Shown here: piece by piece, positions 45,805-56,708 of the stretch
Position numbering within the stretch: position 1 is the first letter of the stretch
Layout: every line of letters begins with the position of its first letter
NCBI GenBank assembly: GCA_007095845.1
Contig: SFBI01000067.1
Location: forward strand, 1-64,000
Length of the DNA: 64,000 nt
Source: Microcystis aeruginosa Ma_MB_S_20031200_S102
GTDB taxonomy: Bacteria > Cyanobacteriota > Cyanobacteriia > Cyanobacteriales > Microcystaceae
Direction of reading: 5' to 3'
Translations under genes and position numbers: made by a program
Notes under the pieces: generated by a model
Database searches by the model: none
Told to the model about the DNA's origin: nothing
The model's input: the letters and a program-made list of their open reading frames with translations, nothing else

Positions 45805-47079
45805 TTACTGCTGAGGTTGATTTTTTTTAGCATTATTGACCTTCTCACCTCTAAGAGCAGAAAATAAGCAGAGACGACCTAAACCTAAGATTGCTGGTGA
45901 GAAGTTTTCTTGCCCTTCGACTTGGCTCAGCTTGCCCTGAGCTAAGTCGAGGGGAGCAAGACTGGGGGACTCTAGATTACAATCAGCAAATTCTTGCTGT
46001 ATTTCTGTTAGAAAATAGGGCCAAATAGTTAAGAAAAAATTACCGCTAAAAATTATTCGATCGATATCTTCAAGACTTTTTTGCTGTTTTTCTAACAAAT
46101 CATTAACTTTTTGTTTTAAATTATCTAGATATGGTAATATTATCTTCCTACTGAGATCGCTGCGACTGACCGTCCAAGTATGACCAGCTAGAGAGGAAGT
46201 AAATTCGCTTTCTTCTTGCAGGATTAATTTAGTTAATTTGGCGGCTGCCAGTAAAGATTTTTTTAAGGGATTAGTATCGGTGAGATCGGAAAGGGAAAGA
46301 GGCAAAAAAGAACGCCAGAGAGGATAAATTAACTGAGAGAGTATGGCCTGTTCGTAGGTGTTTTCCCCGTAGTTAAAATGACTCATAGCGATCGCTTGAC
46401 GGGATAAAGAGCAAGTTTGCGGTGGGACTTCCACTATTGCTAAAGTGGTGATTTCTCGTTTCCCTTCGATCACCAGTAGGGTTTGGGGTTGGGGTTGGCT
46501 GCTAGTGGGAATATAGGCCAGAGCAGTAGCGATCGCTGTTTCTATACTAGAGAGGCGATCGGGGGGTATTAGTTGCGCTCTGAGAAGGGCTTTTTTTAGG
46601 TCATCCGTGCAGGTTTCCCCGTCATCACTGATAACAATAGATTCTAATCGTTCTAGGGCTTCCCAGAGCCAAGAATCGGCGCTAAAATCCCGATTAGATA
46701 GCCAACTAATTAGATATTCGTCCACCTGGGAGCAGGGTAAGCGATCGCTTGTTCCCGTTGCCAGACTCCAAGAAAGAGGATACAAATCGATTAATCCTTG
46801 GCTTTCCCGAAAAAAGACAATTTTTACCCCTGGTGGTTGTACCTCCATTCCCAGAGACCAACGGGCAACTTCCGGGGTTTGATCAGGCAATAATAAGGGA
46901 GAAAGCATCACTCTGGCCGATTCTAAATGTTGACGAGTGGCGATAATTGTCTCGGAAGTAACTTCCTGCGGGTGAACTAGAGATGAAATCACCCCAGAAA
47001 GAATCCGATCGATCTCGGTTAGTAGGGAGGAAAAATCCTGTTTATTGGTCACTGGATAGATAAATAAAAATACCCACAA
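45805..47079 (-). CDS. Conserved-looking cyanobacterial hypothetical protein, possibly actin/Hsp70-like fold
   Basis: A 424-residue protein without signal peptide. The C-terminal segment (LEKQQKSLEDIDRIIFSGNF, FLTIWPYFLTEIQQ) resembles the helix-strand-GG region of the actin/Hsp70 superfamily, and an earlier TLLVIEGKREITTLAIVEVP might be a phosphate-loop strand pair. This is tentative. Codons near 45908-45960 (APLDLAQGKLSQVEGQENF) are supplied by an imperfect palindrome, which looks like a REP-type element inserted in frame. It is divergent from the Crp-family gene. Confidence 0.6.
   Translation of the reverse strand: MWVFLFIYPVTNKQDFSSLLTEIDRILSGVISSLVHPQEVTSETIIATRQHLESARVMLSPLLLPDQTPEVARWSLGMEVQPPGVKIVFFRESQGLIDLYPLSWSLATGTSDRLPCSQVDEYLISWLSNRDFSADSWLWEALERLESIVISDDGETCTDDLKKALLRAQLIPPDRLSSIETAIATALAYIPTSSQPQPQTLLVIEGKREITTLAIVEVPPQTCSLSRQAIAMSHFNYGENTYEQAILSQLIYPLWRSFLPLSLSDLTDTNPLKKSLLAAAKLTKLILQEESEFTSSLAGHTWTVSRSDLSRKIILPYLDNLKQKVNDLLEKQQKSLEDIDRIIFSGNFFLTIWPYFLTEIQQEFADCNLESPSLAPLDLAQGKLSQVEGQENFSPAILGLGRLCLFSALRGEKVNNAKKNQPQQ
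45908..45960. repeat. REP-like palindrome inside a coding region
   Basis: Arms CTTCGACTTGGCTCAG and CTGAGCTAAGTCGAGG form a long imperfect hairpin within the 3' part of the gene at 45805-47079, without breaking its frame. Confidence 0.7.
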
Positions 47080-47132
47080 CTGTATATTGTAGAATCACCC
47101 GCCTAAAACGAACAAAATTTAAGTATTAAACC

Positions 47133-47840
47133 ATGGAAGAAAAACGCTATCCTGCGGAAAAATCAGCAGAGATTCAAAAATTATTGGATACTGCCACTTT
47201 ATTGGTGGGGTTATCGCCTGAAACCCTCAATAAAGTTACTGCTCATGCTGTGACCCTTAACCATCCTGCTAATCGGGCGATTTTATTAGAAAATGATTGG
47301 GGAGGTTCGGTTTACTTTATTTTGGATGGTTGGGTGAAAATTCGTACTTACAATATGGAAGGCAAAGAAGTTACCCTAAATATCGTCGGTAAAGGGGAAA
47401 TAGTGGGAGAAATGGCCGCTTTAGAAGAATCTCCCCGCTCTACTGATGCTATCACCCTAACTGCGGCTACAATTAGCAGTATTCCCGCCCAAGATTTTGT
47501 TAATCTGCTCAAATCGGAACCTTTAGCGGGAATTCGTCTTGCTCAATTGATGGCCAAGCGTTTACGTCAACTTAACCGGCGTTTACGTTTGCGCGAGGCC
47601 GATAGTCTCTCCAGAGTCGCTGATACTTTGCTCTTTTTGGCCGAAGGTCAAGGACAAAAAAACAGCCAGGGTACGATAATTCCTAATTTACCTCACCGGG
47701 AATTGAGTGGTATTAGTGGCTTGGCCCGGGAAACTGTAACCCGCTCCTTGACTAAATTGCAGAAAAAAGGCCTGATTCAACGAGAGCAGGAATCTCTGTG
47801 TATTCCCGATCTGGCCGCTTTAGAAAAAGTGATCACCTAA
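47133..47840 (+). CDS. Crp/Fnr-family transcription regulator
   Basis: A 235-residue protein. Residues ~25-145 are a cyclic-nucleotide-binding-type beta roll (VYFILDGWVKIRTYNMEGKE, GEIVGEMAALEESPRSTDAI), followed by a dimer helix. Residues ~185-230 are a winged helix-turn-helix (ELSGISGLARETVTRSLTKL QKKGLI region). The roll has GEMA...PRSTDA where cAMP-binding Crp has GE(L)...R(S/T), so cAMP binding is possible but not shown. It is not NtcA by sequence. Confidence 0.88.
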   Translation: MEEKRYPAEKSAEIQKLLDTATLLVGLSPETLNKVTAHAVTLNHPANRAILLENDWGGSVYFILDGWVKIRTYNMEGKEVTLNIVGKGEIVGEMAALEESPRSTDAITLTAATISSIPAQDFVNLLKSEPLAGIRLAQLMAKRLRQLNRRLRLREADSLSRVADTLLFLAEGQGQKNSQGTIIPNLPHRELSGISGLARETVTRSLTKLQKKGLIQREQESLCIPDLAALEKVIT

Positions 47841-47971
47841 ATTCAGTGATCAGTTATCGGTTATCATACTAAATCCGGTTATTAAAGACTGATTATCTAT
47901 TCCTCCTTTTGCCTGTTGCCTATTGCATTAGTGCCTATCTTCACTAGGAAATTTATTTTGCACGACTACTT
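47841..47971. repeat. Intergenic dispersed repeat
   Basis: Contains ACTAAATC...GACTGATTATCTATTCC, similar (inverted) to 28360-28430, and TTTTGCCTGTTGCCTATTGC leading to TCTTCACTAGGAAATTTATT, which recurs at 60720-60786 and in inverted, shortened form at 38363-38397. Confidence 0.75.
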
Positions 47972-48310
47972 ATGACTGAAAAATTAACAGGTTTTGGAGT
48001 GGTGCTGGTGACAACGGCCAGCGAAACGGCAGCGGAAAACTTAGCGATCGCCTTACTTAACGATCGCCTGGCCGCTTGTGTCAGTATTTACCCGATGCGT
48101 TCCATTTATCGTTGGCAAGGACAGATTGAAAACGAGAGCGAATGGCAATTAGTAATCAAAACCGATTTAAAGCAGTTTGAGCAGTTATCGGAGAAGATAC
48201 AGGAACTTCATAGCTATGCCGTCCCAGAAATCATCGCTTTACCGATTGTGGCGGGTTCTCAGACCTATTTGGACTGGTTAGCCTCCCATACCGGTGGGGT
48301 GTCAGAATAG
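47972..48310 (+). CDS. cutA: CutA divalent-cation tolerance protein
   Basis: A 112-residue CutA1-family protein. Family features are VLVTTASETAAENLAIALLN, LAACVSIYPMRSIYRWQGQI and the C-terminal HSYAVPEIIALPI strand. The fold is a trimeric ferredoxin-like protein linked to copper tolerance in other bacteria. Its exact role in cyanobacteria is unclear. It has its own upstream spacer and is not fused to a partner. Confidence 0.93.
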   Translation: MTEKLTGFGVVLVTTASETAAENLAIALLNDRLAACVSIYPMRSIYRWQGQIENESEWQLVIKTDLKQFEQLSEKIQELHSYAVPEIIALPIVAGSQTYLDWLASHTGGVSE

Positions 48311-48478
48311 ACCAATCGGCCACTTGAGCGAAAAAAATCTATACAATTCTTAATAAACTATCTCAGGAAGCGCAAAAAGTTTTAATCTAGATGCTGATTA
48401 ATTTTTTAAACATCTGGTTTTAAGACCGATCGCCTCCACGATTGGAGAACTCAGCACATCGTCAAGGGAGATAGTTAA

Positions 48479-51190
<2,712 letters not shown>

Positions 51191-51214
51191 TTAGTCCTTG
51201 AAGTTAGTTAATTT

Positions 51215-51241
51215 AGCTCGTGTTGAACACGAGCTTTTTTT
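51215..51241 (+). terminator. Terminator of apcE
   Basis: Perfect stem AGCTCGTGTT/AACACGAGCT around a single G, followed by seven T's, 24 bp after the apcE stop. Confidence 0.93.
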
Positions 51242-51477
51242 CAGGACAAATTACTGCCCAAAATTTATTATCGTCAATCTAGGGGATAACAATAGGGGTT
51301 GCCTTCCGACCACCAAACTCTTTTCCATTGTAGGTTAGCTTCTTGTAATTTTGGCTCTCTTATTCTTTGTGTGATCTCGCGTAGCGAGCGCGTTGCGACC
51401 AGTTTAACTTATATAGAAGCGATCAATCTTTGTGTCCTTTGTGTCTTTGTGGTTCGTTCCACTCCTTGGGTACATCT
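51242..51477. other. Intergenic, dispersed-repeat fragment
   Basis: About 51400-51465 (AGTTTAACTTATA..., TTTGTGTCCTTTGTGTCTTT) is the reverse complement of a segment near 28545-28610. CTCGCGTAGCGAGCGCG is a small palindrome. There is no convincing gene. Confidence 0.55.
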
Positions 51478-51713
51478 CATTTTTGTAAATCTACCAATTG
51501 GGATTTTTACGGGGAAACTCTTTGATAAAATCGGGCATTACTTCCGATTTTATTAGTCAATCCAAGCTTTGGGGGGGGTTCTACCCCCCAAACCCCGGAG
51601 CGCATTAGTTTTTCGGTGGGATGCTTACAGGCAGCTGCTGATATATCTTTGATAATTTAAGAATCACTGATAATTGCTGATTGTCGGTATTTCTGCAAAT
51701 GTCAGATACACCC
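51478..51713. mobile_element. MITE family C, copy 1
   Basis: A 236-bp element with ends GGGTACATCTCAT and CAGATACACCC. It includes a GGGGGTTCTACCCCC hairpin and matches 59876-60121 in inverted orientation over most of its length. The ends resemble family A (GGGAGCATCTCA), so one transposase family may mobilise both. Confidence 0.85.
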
Positions 51714-51803
51714 ATAAAGTAGGATGAGCGCATCTCAGGAGACATTAGAGCCAAATGAGGTTATATTTTATCTATAGGAGAACGTTTGTATGTCGCAACG
51801 ATA

Positions 51804-54800
51804 ATGAGTAACTCACTGCCAAAATATCTAGAGGAAATCGCGGGAATTTATCAACAGGGTAACGCCACAGAACACAGTTATCGTCCTGCTTTAAAAAAAT
51901 TAATTGAATCCCTAAATAATAACCTACAAGCTCTCAATGAACCGAAAAGGATTGCTTGTGGCGCTCCGGATTTTGTGATTAATCAGGGTATGGTAGAAAT
52001 TGGCCATCTGGAAGCAAAAGATATCGGCACTTCTCTGAAAAAGGTTGAAAATACTCCCCAAATCAAACGTTATTTACAGGCTTTGGGTAATTTAATTATC
52101 ACCGATCATTTAGAATTTCGTTGGTATGTATCGGGAGAATTGCGTCTATCAGCGTCCGTGGCAACTCTTAATCAAAAAAAGCAAATTAAACCTGATTCCC
52201 AGGGTATTTCACAAGTAGAACAACTGTTCTGTCAATTTTTCCTCTCAAAAGTTATTCAGATAACAACACCGCGAGAATTAGCGAAAAAAATGGCCGCTTT
52301 AGCGCAGTTAATTCGAGATGCAATCGGCCAAGCTTTAAAAGATCAAGATTGCGGGGGAATGTTGCGGCAACAATTGCAATCTTTTCAACGAGTTTTAATT
52401 AGTGATCTCAATGAAGCGCAGTTTGCGGATATGTACGCACAAACAATTTGTTATGGTTTATTCGCAGCACGCTGTAATACGGATCAAATAAATTCTTTTT
52501 CCAGGGAAACGGCAGCATTTCGACTACCGAAAACTAACCCTTTTTTGCGGGGAATTTTTCATCAAATTGCTGGTACAGAATTAGATGAGCGGATTACTTG
52601 GGCCGTAGATACTCTAGCGACTATTTTACAACAAACGGACATGGAGGGGATTCTCGGCAGCTTTGGAAAACGCACGCGCAAACAGGATCCTGTGGTTCAC
52701 TTTTATGAGACTTTTTTAGCAGAATACGATAGTAAAATGCGTGAGTCTAGGGGGGTTTATTATACCCCTGAACCCGTGGTTTCTTACATGGTTCGCAGTG
52801 TGGACTATATTCTAAAAAATAAATTTCAGATTCCTAAAGGTTTGGCCGATGCCAAAAAAATTACAATTAAGCATCCTAATAATAGCCAAGAAACTCAGGA
52901 AGTACACCAAGTTTTAATCCTCGATCCTGCTGTGGGAACTGGCACTTTTTTACACTCTGTTATCGACCATATCTATGATAGTTTTCGTCAACAGAAAGGG
53001 ATGTGGTCTAGTTATGTTAGTAAACATTTATTACCCCGTCTCTTTGGGTTTGAGTTACTGATGGCTCCCTACACCGTGGCACACATGAAATTAGGTTTAC
53101 AACTTCAGGAATTAGGCTATGATTTTAGTGCTGATGAACGCTTGGGAATCTATCTCACTAACACCCTACAGGAAGCTTTTCAAATTCCCCCTGCTGATGG
53201 TTTTTTAAATCGTATTCGCGATGAAGCAGAGTCAGCGCAAGGTGTTAAGCAAGAACATCCTGTTATGGTGATTATTGGTAATCCTCCCTACTCTGGACAT
53301 TCCGTAAATACAGGAGACTGGATTAAGGAATTATTGAAGGGAAAAGATATTATTTCTGGAGAAAAAACTGCTAGTTATTTTGAAGTAGATGAGCAACCTT
53401 TAGGCGAAAAAAATCCCAAATGGTTAAATGATGATTATGTCAAATTTATTCGCTTTAGTCAATGGCGCATCGAGAAAACTGGTTATGGAATTTTAGCTTT
53501 TGTTACTAATCATGGTTATTTGGATAACCCAACTTTTCGGGGAATGCGTCAAAGTTTATTAAAAACTTTTGATGATATTTATATCCTCGATTTACACGGC
53601 AACAGTAAGAAAAAAGAAGTTTGTCCCGATGGTTCACCGGATCAAAATGTGTTTGATATTCAGCAAGGTGTAGCTATTGGTATTTTTATTAAATATCACA
53701 ATGGTTGTTCAAATTTAGCTAAAGTTTATCATGCTGATTTATGGGGTAAAAGAGAGATGATTGAGAATCAAGTTATTGTCGGTGGTAAGTATCACTGGTT
53801 AGAGGAAAATGATCTTTATTCTACTTCTTGGCAAGAATTACAACCTGATTCTCCTTTTTATCTATTTAAACCTCAGAATATTAATCTGCGGTCGGAATAC
53901 GATCAATTTTGTAAAATTACTGAAATTATGCCAGTTAATAGTGTTGGTATCGTCACAGCTAGAGATAGTTTAACTATTCAATGGAGTGAAAAAGAAATTT
54001 GGGATATAATCAATGATTTTGTCAATCTCAGTCCAGAAGAAGCTAGAATTAAGTATAATTTAGGTAAAGATTCTCAAGATTGGAAGATAGATTTAGCCCA
54101 GAAAGATATTAAGCAATCAAATTTATCTAAAGATAACCTTTTACCCATTTCATATAGACCTTTTGATCAAAGATATACCTATTATACAGGTAATTCAGGT
54201 GGGTTTCACTGTAGAGCAAGAATTGATACTATGCGTCACCTAAAAGAAAATAATTTAGCATTTCATATATGCAGACAAATAGTCAGTGAAACTTGGCAAC
54301 ATATTTTAATTACTAATCAGCTTACAGACGATTCCTATGTTTCAAACAAAAGTAGAGAAAGAGGATACACTATGCCATTATATTGTTATCCTGAAACTCA
54401 GGCAGAGAAAGACATGGGAATGTCTCGCCGTCCCAATCTAGCGCCAGAATTTATTAAGGAACTTTCGGCAAAACTTGAATTAGAATTTATCAGTGATGGC
54501 AAAGGAGACGAAAAGAAAACCTTTGGACCGGAAGACATTTTTAACTATATCTATGCCGTCTTTCACTCTCCCCAATATCGCCAACGTTACGCCGAATTTT
54601 TAAAAATAGACTTTCCTCGTGTTCCTCTCACCAGTAATCAAGAATTATTCTGGGAATTAGTCAAAAAAGGTGACAGATTAGTGCAGTTACACCTGATGAA
54701 AGGGACGGGAAAAGAAATTAGTAGCTATCCTGTGGCGGGTTCTAATCTAGTCGAACAGGTGAAATATAATGAAAGTAAACAACAAATTTCGATTAATTCT

Positions 54801-55019
54801 GACCAGTATTTTGCGGGGATTCCGCCCCAAATTTGGAACTTTTATATCGGCGGTTATCAAGTGTGTCAGAAGTGGCTAAAAGACCGTAAAGGTCGCCACC
54901 TTAGCTACGATGACCTAGAACATTATCAACAAATTATCTCCATTTTGGGAGAATCGATCGCAATTATGGAAACTATAGATATAATTATCAATAAATATGG
55001 TGGTTTTCCCTTTAGTTAA
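51804..55019 (+). CDS. Type IIG-like restriction enzyme/adenine methyltransferase
   Basis: About 1071 residues. The N-terminal nuclease core fits PD-(D/E)xK: PDFVINQG then MVEIGHLEAKDIG near residues 55-85. A helical region follows, then a gamma-class N6-adenine methyltransferase: VYYTPEPVVSYMVRS, SAM-binding LDPAVGTGTFLHSVID, catalytic IIGNPPYSGHS. The C-terminus is probably the target-recognition domain. One chain does both cutting and protection. The ATG at 51804 is chosen. A TTG at 51786 with GGAG upstream is an alternative, and a four-codon frame (MSQR) ends in TAATG at this ATG. Confidence 0.88.
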   Translation: MSNSLPKYLEEIAGIYQQGNATEHSYRPALKKLIESLNNNLQALNEPKRIACGAPDFVINQGMVEIGHLEAKDIGTSLKKVENTPQIKRYLQALGNLIITDHLEFRWYVSGELRLSASVATLNQKKQIKPDSQGISQVEQLFCQFFLSKVIQITTPRELAKKMAALAQLIRDAIGQALKDQDCGGMLRQQLQSFQRVLISDLNEAQFADMYAQTICYGLFAARCNTDQINSFSRETAAFRLPKTNPFLRGIFHQIAGTELDERITWAVDTLATILQQTDMEGILGSFGKRTRKQDPVVHFYETFLAEYDSKMRESRGVYYTPEPVVSYMVRSVDYILKNKFQIPKGLADAKKITIKHPNNSQETQEVHQVLILDPAVGTGTFLHSVIDHIYDSFRQQKGMWSSYVSKHLLPRLFGFELLMAPYTVAHMKLGLQLQELGYDFSADERLGIYLTNTLQEAFQIPPADGFLNRIRDEAESAQGVKQEHPVMVIIGNPPYSGHSVNTGDWIKELLKGKDIISGEKTASYFEVDEQPLGEKNPKWLNDDYVKFIRFSQWRIEKTGYGILAFVTNHGYLDNPTFRGMRQSLLKTFDDIYILDLHGNSKKKEVCPDGSPDQNVFDIQQGVAIGIFIKYHNGCSNLAKVYHADLWGKREMIENQVIVGGKYHWLEENDLYSTSWQELQPDSPFYLFKPQNINLRSEYDQFCKITEIMPVNSVGIVTARDSLTIQWSEKEIWDIINDFVNLSPEEARIKYNLGKDSQDWKIDLAQKDIKQSNLSKDNLLPISYRPFDQRYTYYTGNSGGFHCRARIDTMRHLKENNLAFHICRQIVSETWQHILITNQLTDDSYVSNKSRERGYTMPLYCYPETQAEKDMGMSRRPNLAPEFIKELSAKLELEFISDGKGDEKKTFGPEDIFNYIYAVFHSPQYRQRYAEFLKIDFPRVPLTSNQELFWELVKKGDRLVQLHLMKGTGKEISSYPVAGSNLVEQVKYNESKQQISINSDQYFAGIPPQIWNFYIGGYQVCQKWLKDRKGRHLSYDDLEHYQQIISILGESIAIMETIDIIINKYGGFPFS

Positions 55020-55104
55020 GCCACCGGTGAGAGAAGATTAATACTAAATACGTTGAGTATAGGCTACATATTGGGAGAGGCAAAAGGGAGAATAAATAAT
55101 CAGT

Positions 55105-55255
55105 ACAGGTGCAAGATTTTGAGAGAATCGTGCTTCAAAACCTTGCGTTTTCATCGGCCCGCGTCCTGTAGTGGCGAAGCATTCGGGCAATAACCTATCG
55201 GTGAAACCGGAGATTTTCTATCCGAATGCTTCGCCCGTACTTTTTCAGCAAACCC
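55105..55255 (-). mobile_element. MITE family B fragment that truncates a gene
   Basis: In reverse orientation this matches the first ~150 bp of the CRISPR-inserted element (GGGTTTGCTGAAAAAGTACG onward, through GCATTCGG and the ATTCTCTCAAAATCTTGC segment). The far end is replaced by sequence related to 28342-28410. Its terminal G completes the TAG stop of the gene at 55255-55491. Confidence 0.88.
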
Positions 55256-55491
55256 TAGATTGATATTTTATCGCAGGTTTCAGCGACAGATAAAGCGTAT
55301 TCTAGGTTATATTTAACAGGGTTTCTCTTCCTTTTTTGTTGCGCTTGCCTTTTAAATTTATATTGAAATGTCTCAAGAATTTTAACTTGATTAATCTCAA
55401 CTCCAAAGGTATTGAGGGTTTTCTCAAATAAGCCACAGGTGGACAATTTTAGGATAATGTCATTATCCAAACAATAAAGAGAATCAGTCAA
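55255..55491 (-). pseudogene. Truncated gene downstream of ImmA peptidase (possible PIN-like)
   Basis: A 78-residue frame starting TTG (55491) with AGGAG 8 bp upstream and 2 bp after the peptidase stop. LYCLDNDIILKLSTCGLFEK looks like the start of a PIN-like domain with its first acidic residues. The frame ends in CDKISI and a TAG formed exactly at the MITE boundary. The C-terminal part, with any remaining catalytic acids, is missing. It is most likely an inactivated partner of the peptidase. Confidence 0.65.
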
Positions 55492-55493
55492 GG

Positions 55494-56486
55494 TTAAACT
55501 CCTAACACTTTTTCTAGATACTCGTAGGTTTCGTCATCAAATTTATCCCAGTCTAACTTATTAGCCAAATATTCATTAATAATCTTATTGCCATTTGGGT
55601 TGGGTTCTAATACTTTTAAAGTAGCCATGGCTAAAGCAAAGTAGCGCCTGTTATGCCATCCATAGTTCAGAATAATTGCACCTATATCAATATCGGGATG
55701 ATGAGAGATAAAATGTTCTTGAACATATTTACTGAATTGTTCAGCCTTTTGGAATTTCCTATCCCCAAGGCAGTTATCACAATCACCTAAGAGTAATTCA
55801 GTGGCAAATTGATTAGCTTCTTTTTCTTCGCTATCATTATCAAATTTAATGTCTTCATCAACTAATACCCCATCTTTTAGATGTGCTAATGCTAAATGTC
55901 CTAATTCGTGCGCTAAGTTAAAAGCGAGTTTTGCCGACTGTTGATATTTTGAACTAAGAATAATTACAGGACAAGTAGAATGCCATTGAATTAACCCAGC
56001 AAATTTCTTAGTATTTTTAGGAAAATGATCAAAGTATCCCACCGCTATTCCCTGAGACCAACAATAGTCTAAAAGAGAGGTCAAGTCAACCTTTGGCTGT
56101 TGACTTAAGATGTCTTCTCTGATGGTTTTAGCATCCTTAGATAAAGGGGTATAATTAACTTCAACCCCGAAGGAAATTAACTCAGCAAACCGACTCGCTA
56201 AAGCTTGCGCTAGATAGGGATGTTGGTTATTCTGGCTATTGTGCTGTTTAAATTTAGTATGGGGAGGTCGATTAAATTTGACCTTTTCTTGAGGGGTTAA
56301 TAAGGATGAGAGGTCAAGATTGAGGTTTTTGGCGATATAACCTGCTCCTTCTAGGACCGCAACGGGTTTATCATTGAGTTCCTCATCCCACCAACTGGGC
56401 AAGCCATTTTTTCGGACATAATTTTTTTTAAGTCCGATTTCTGAGAGTTTCCCGTAGAGGGCTGCCATGGTAAGGCTTTCTGTCAT
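55494..56486 (-). CDS. ImmA/IrrE-type zinc metallopeptidase
   Basis: The ATG at 56486 has AGGAGG 7 bp upstream, ideal spacing. The product is 330 residues. Zinc motif H193-E194-L-G-H197 (NLAHELGHLALAHL) is followed by Glu-rich EEKEANQFATELLL, the third ligand region of the family. The N-terminal ~90 residues (MTESLTMAALYGKLSEIGLK) may be an Xre-like DNA-binding part, but this is unclear. ImmA-type peptidases cleave repressors or antitoxins, often in mobile or toxin-antitoxin contexts. The next gene is its probable, now truncated, partner. Confidence 0.83.
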   Translation of the reverse strand: MTESLTMAALYGKLSEIGLKKNYVRKNGLPSWWDEELNDKPVAVLEGAGYIAKNLNLDLSSLLTPQEKVKFNRPPHTKFKQHNSQNNQHPYLAQALASRFAELISFGVEVNYTPLSKDAKTIREDILSQQPKVDLTSLLDYCWSQGIAVGYFDHFPKNTKKFAGLIQWHSTCPVIILSSKYQQSAKLAFNLAHELGHLALAHLKDGVLVDEDIKFDNDSEEKEANQFATELLLGDCDNCLGDRKFQKAEQFSKYVQEHFISHHPDIDIGAIILNYGWHNRRYFALAMATLKVLEPNPNGNKIINEYLANKLDWDKFDDETYEYLEKVLGV

Positions 56487-56510
56487 GGTTTCACCCTCCT
56501 TTGTCGGCAA

Positions 56511-56708
56511 TACTAAGTTTTTTAAGGTTTTAGGGAATCAAAGTAGATCAGTATATTCTTATCTCTAAGATACCATCTCTAACTTAATTTTTGCCCACTG
56601 GCAAGAGTCCCTTTTCACCGATAAATGATTCTCCACTCCCAACCAGAGTGATACAATTGTTAACACCACAGACCAAGAGCCAATCGAAGCGAGAGAATAA
56701 AAACTGCT
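56511..56708. other. Divergent intergenic region before secA
   Basis: A 198-bp spacer between the divergent peptidase and secA genes. No strong hairpin or motif is visible, and promoters for both genes must lie here. Confidence 0.4.

Noticed and set aside
51299-51556. 85-codon + strand frame
   Set aside because: Runs across dispersed-repeat and MITE sequence. The product has no domain.
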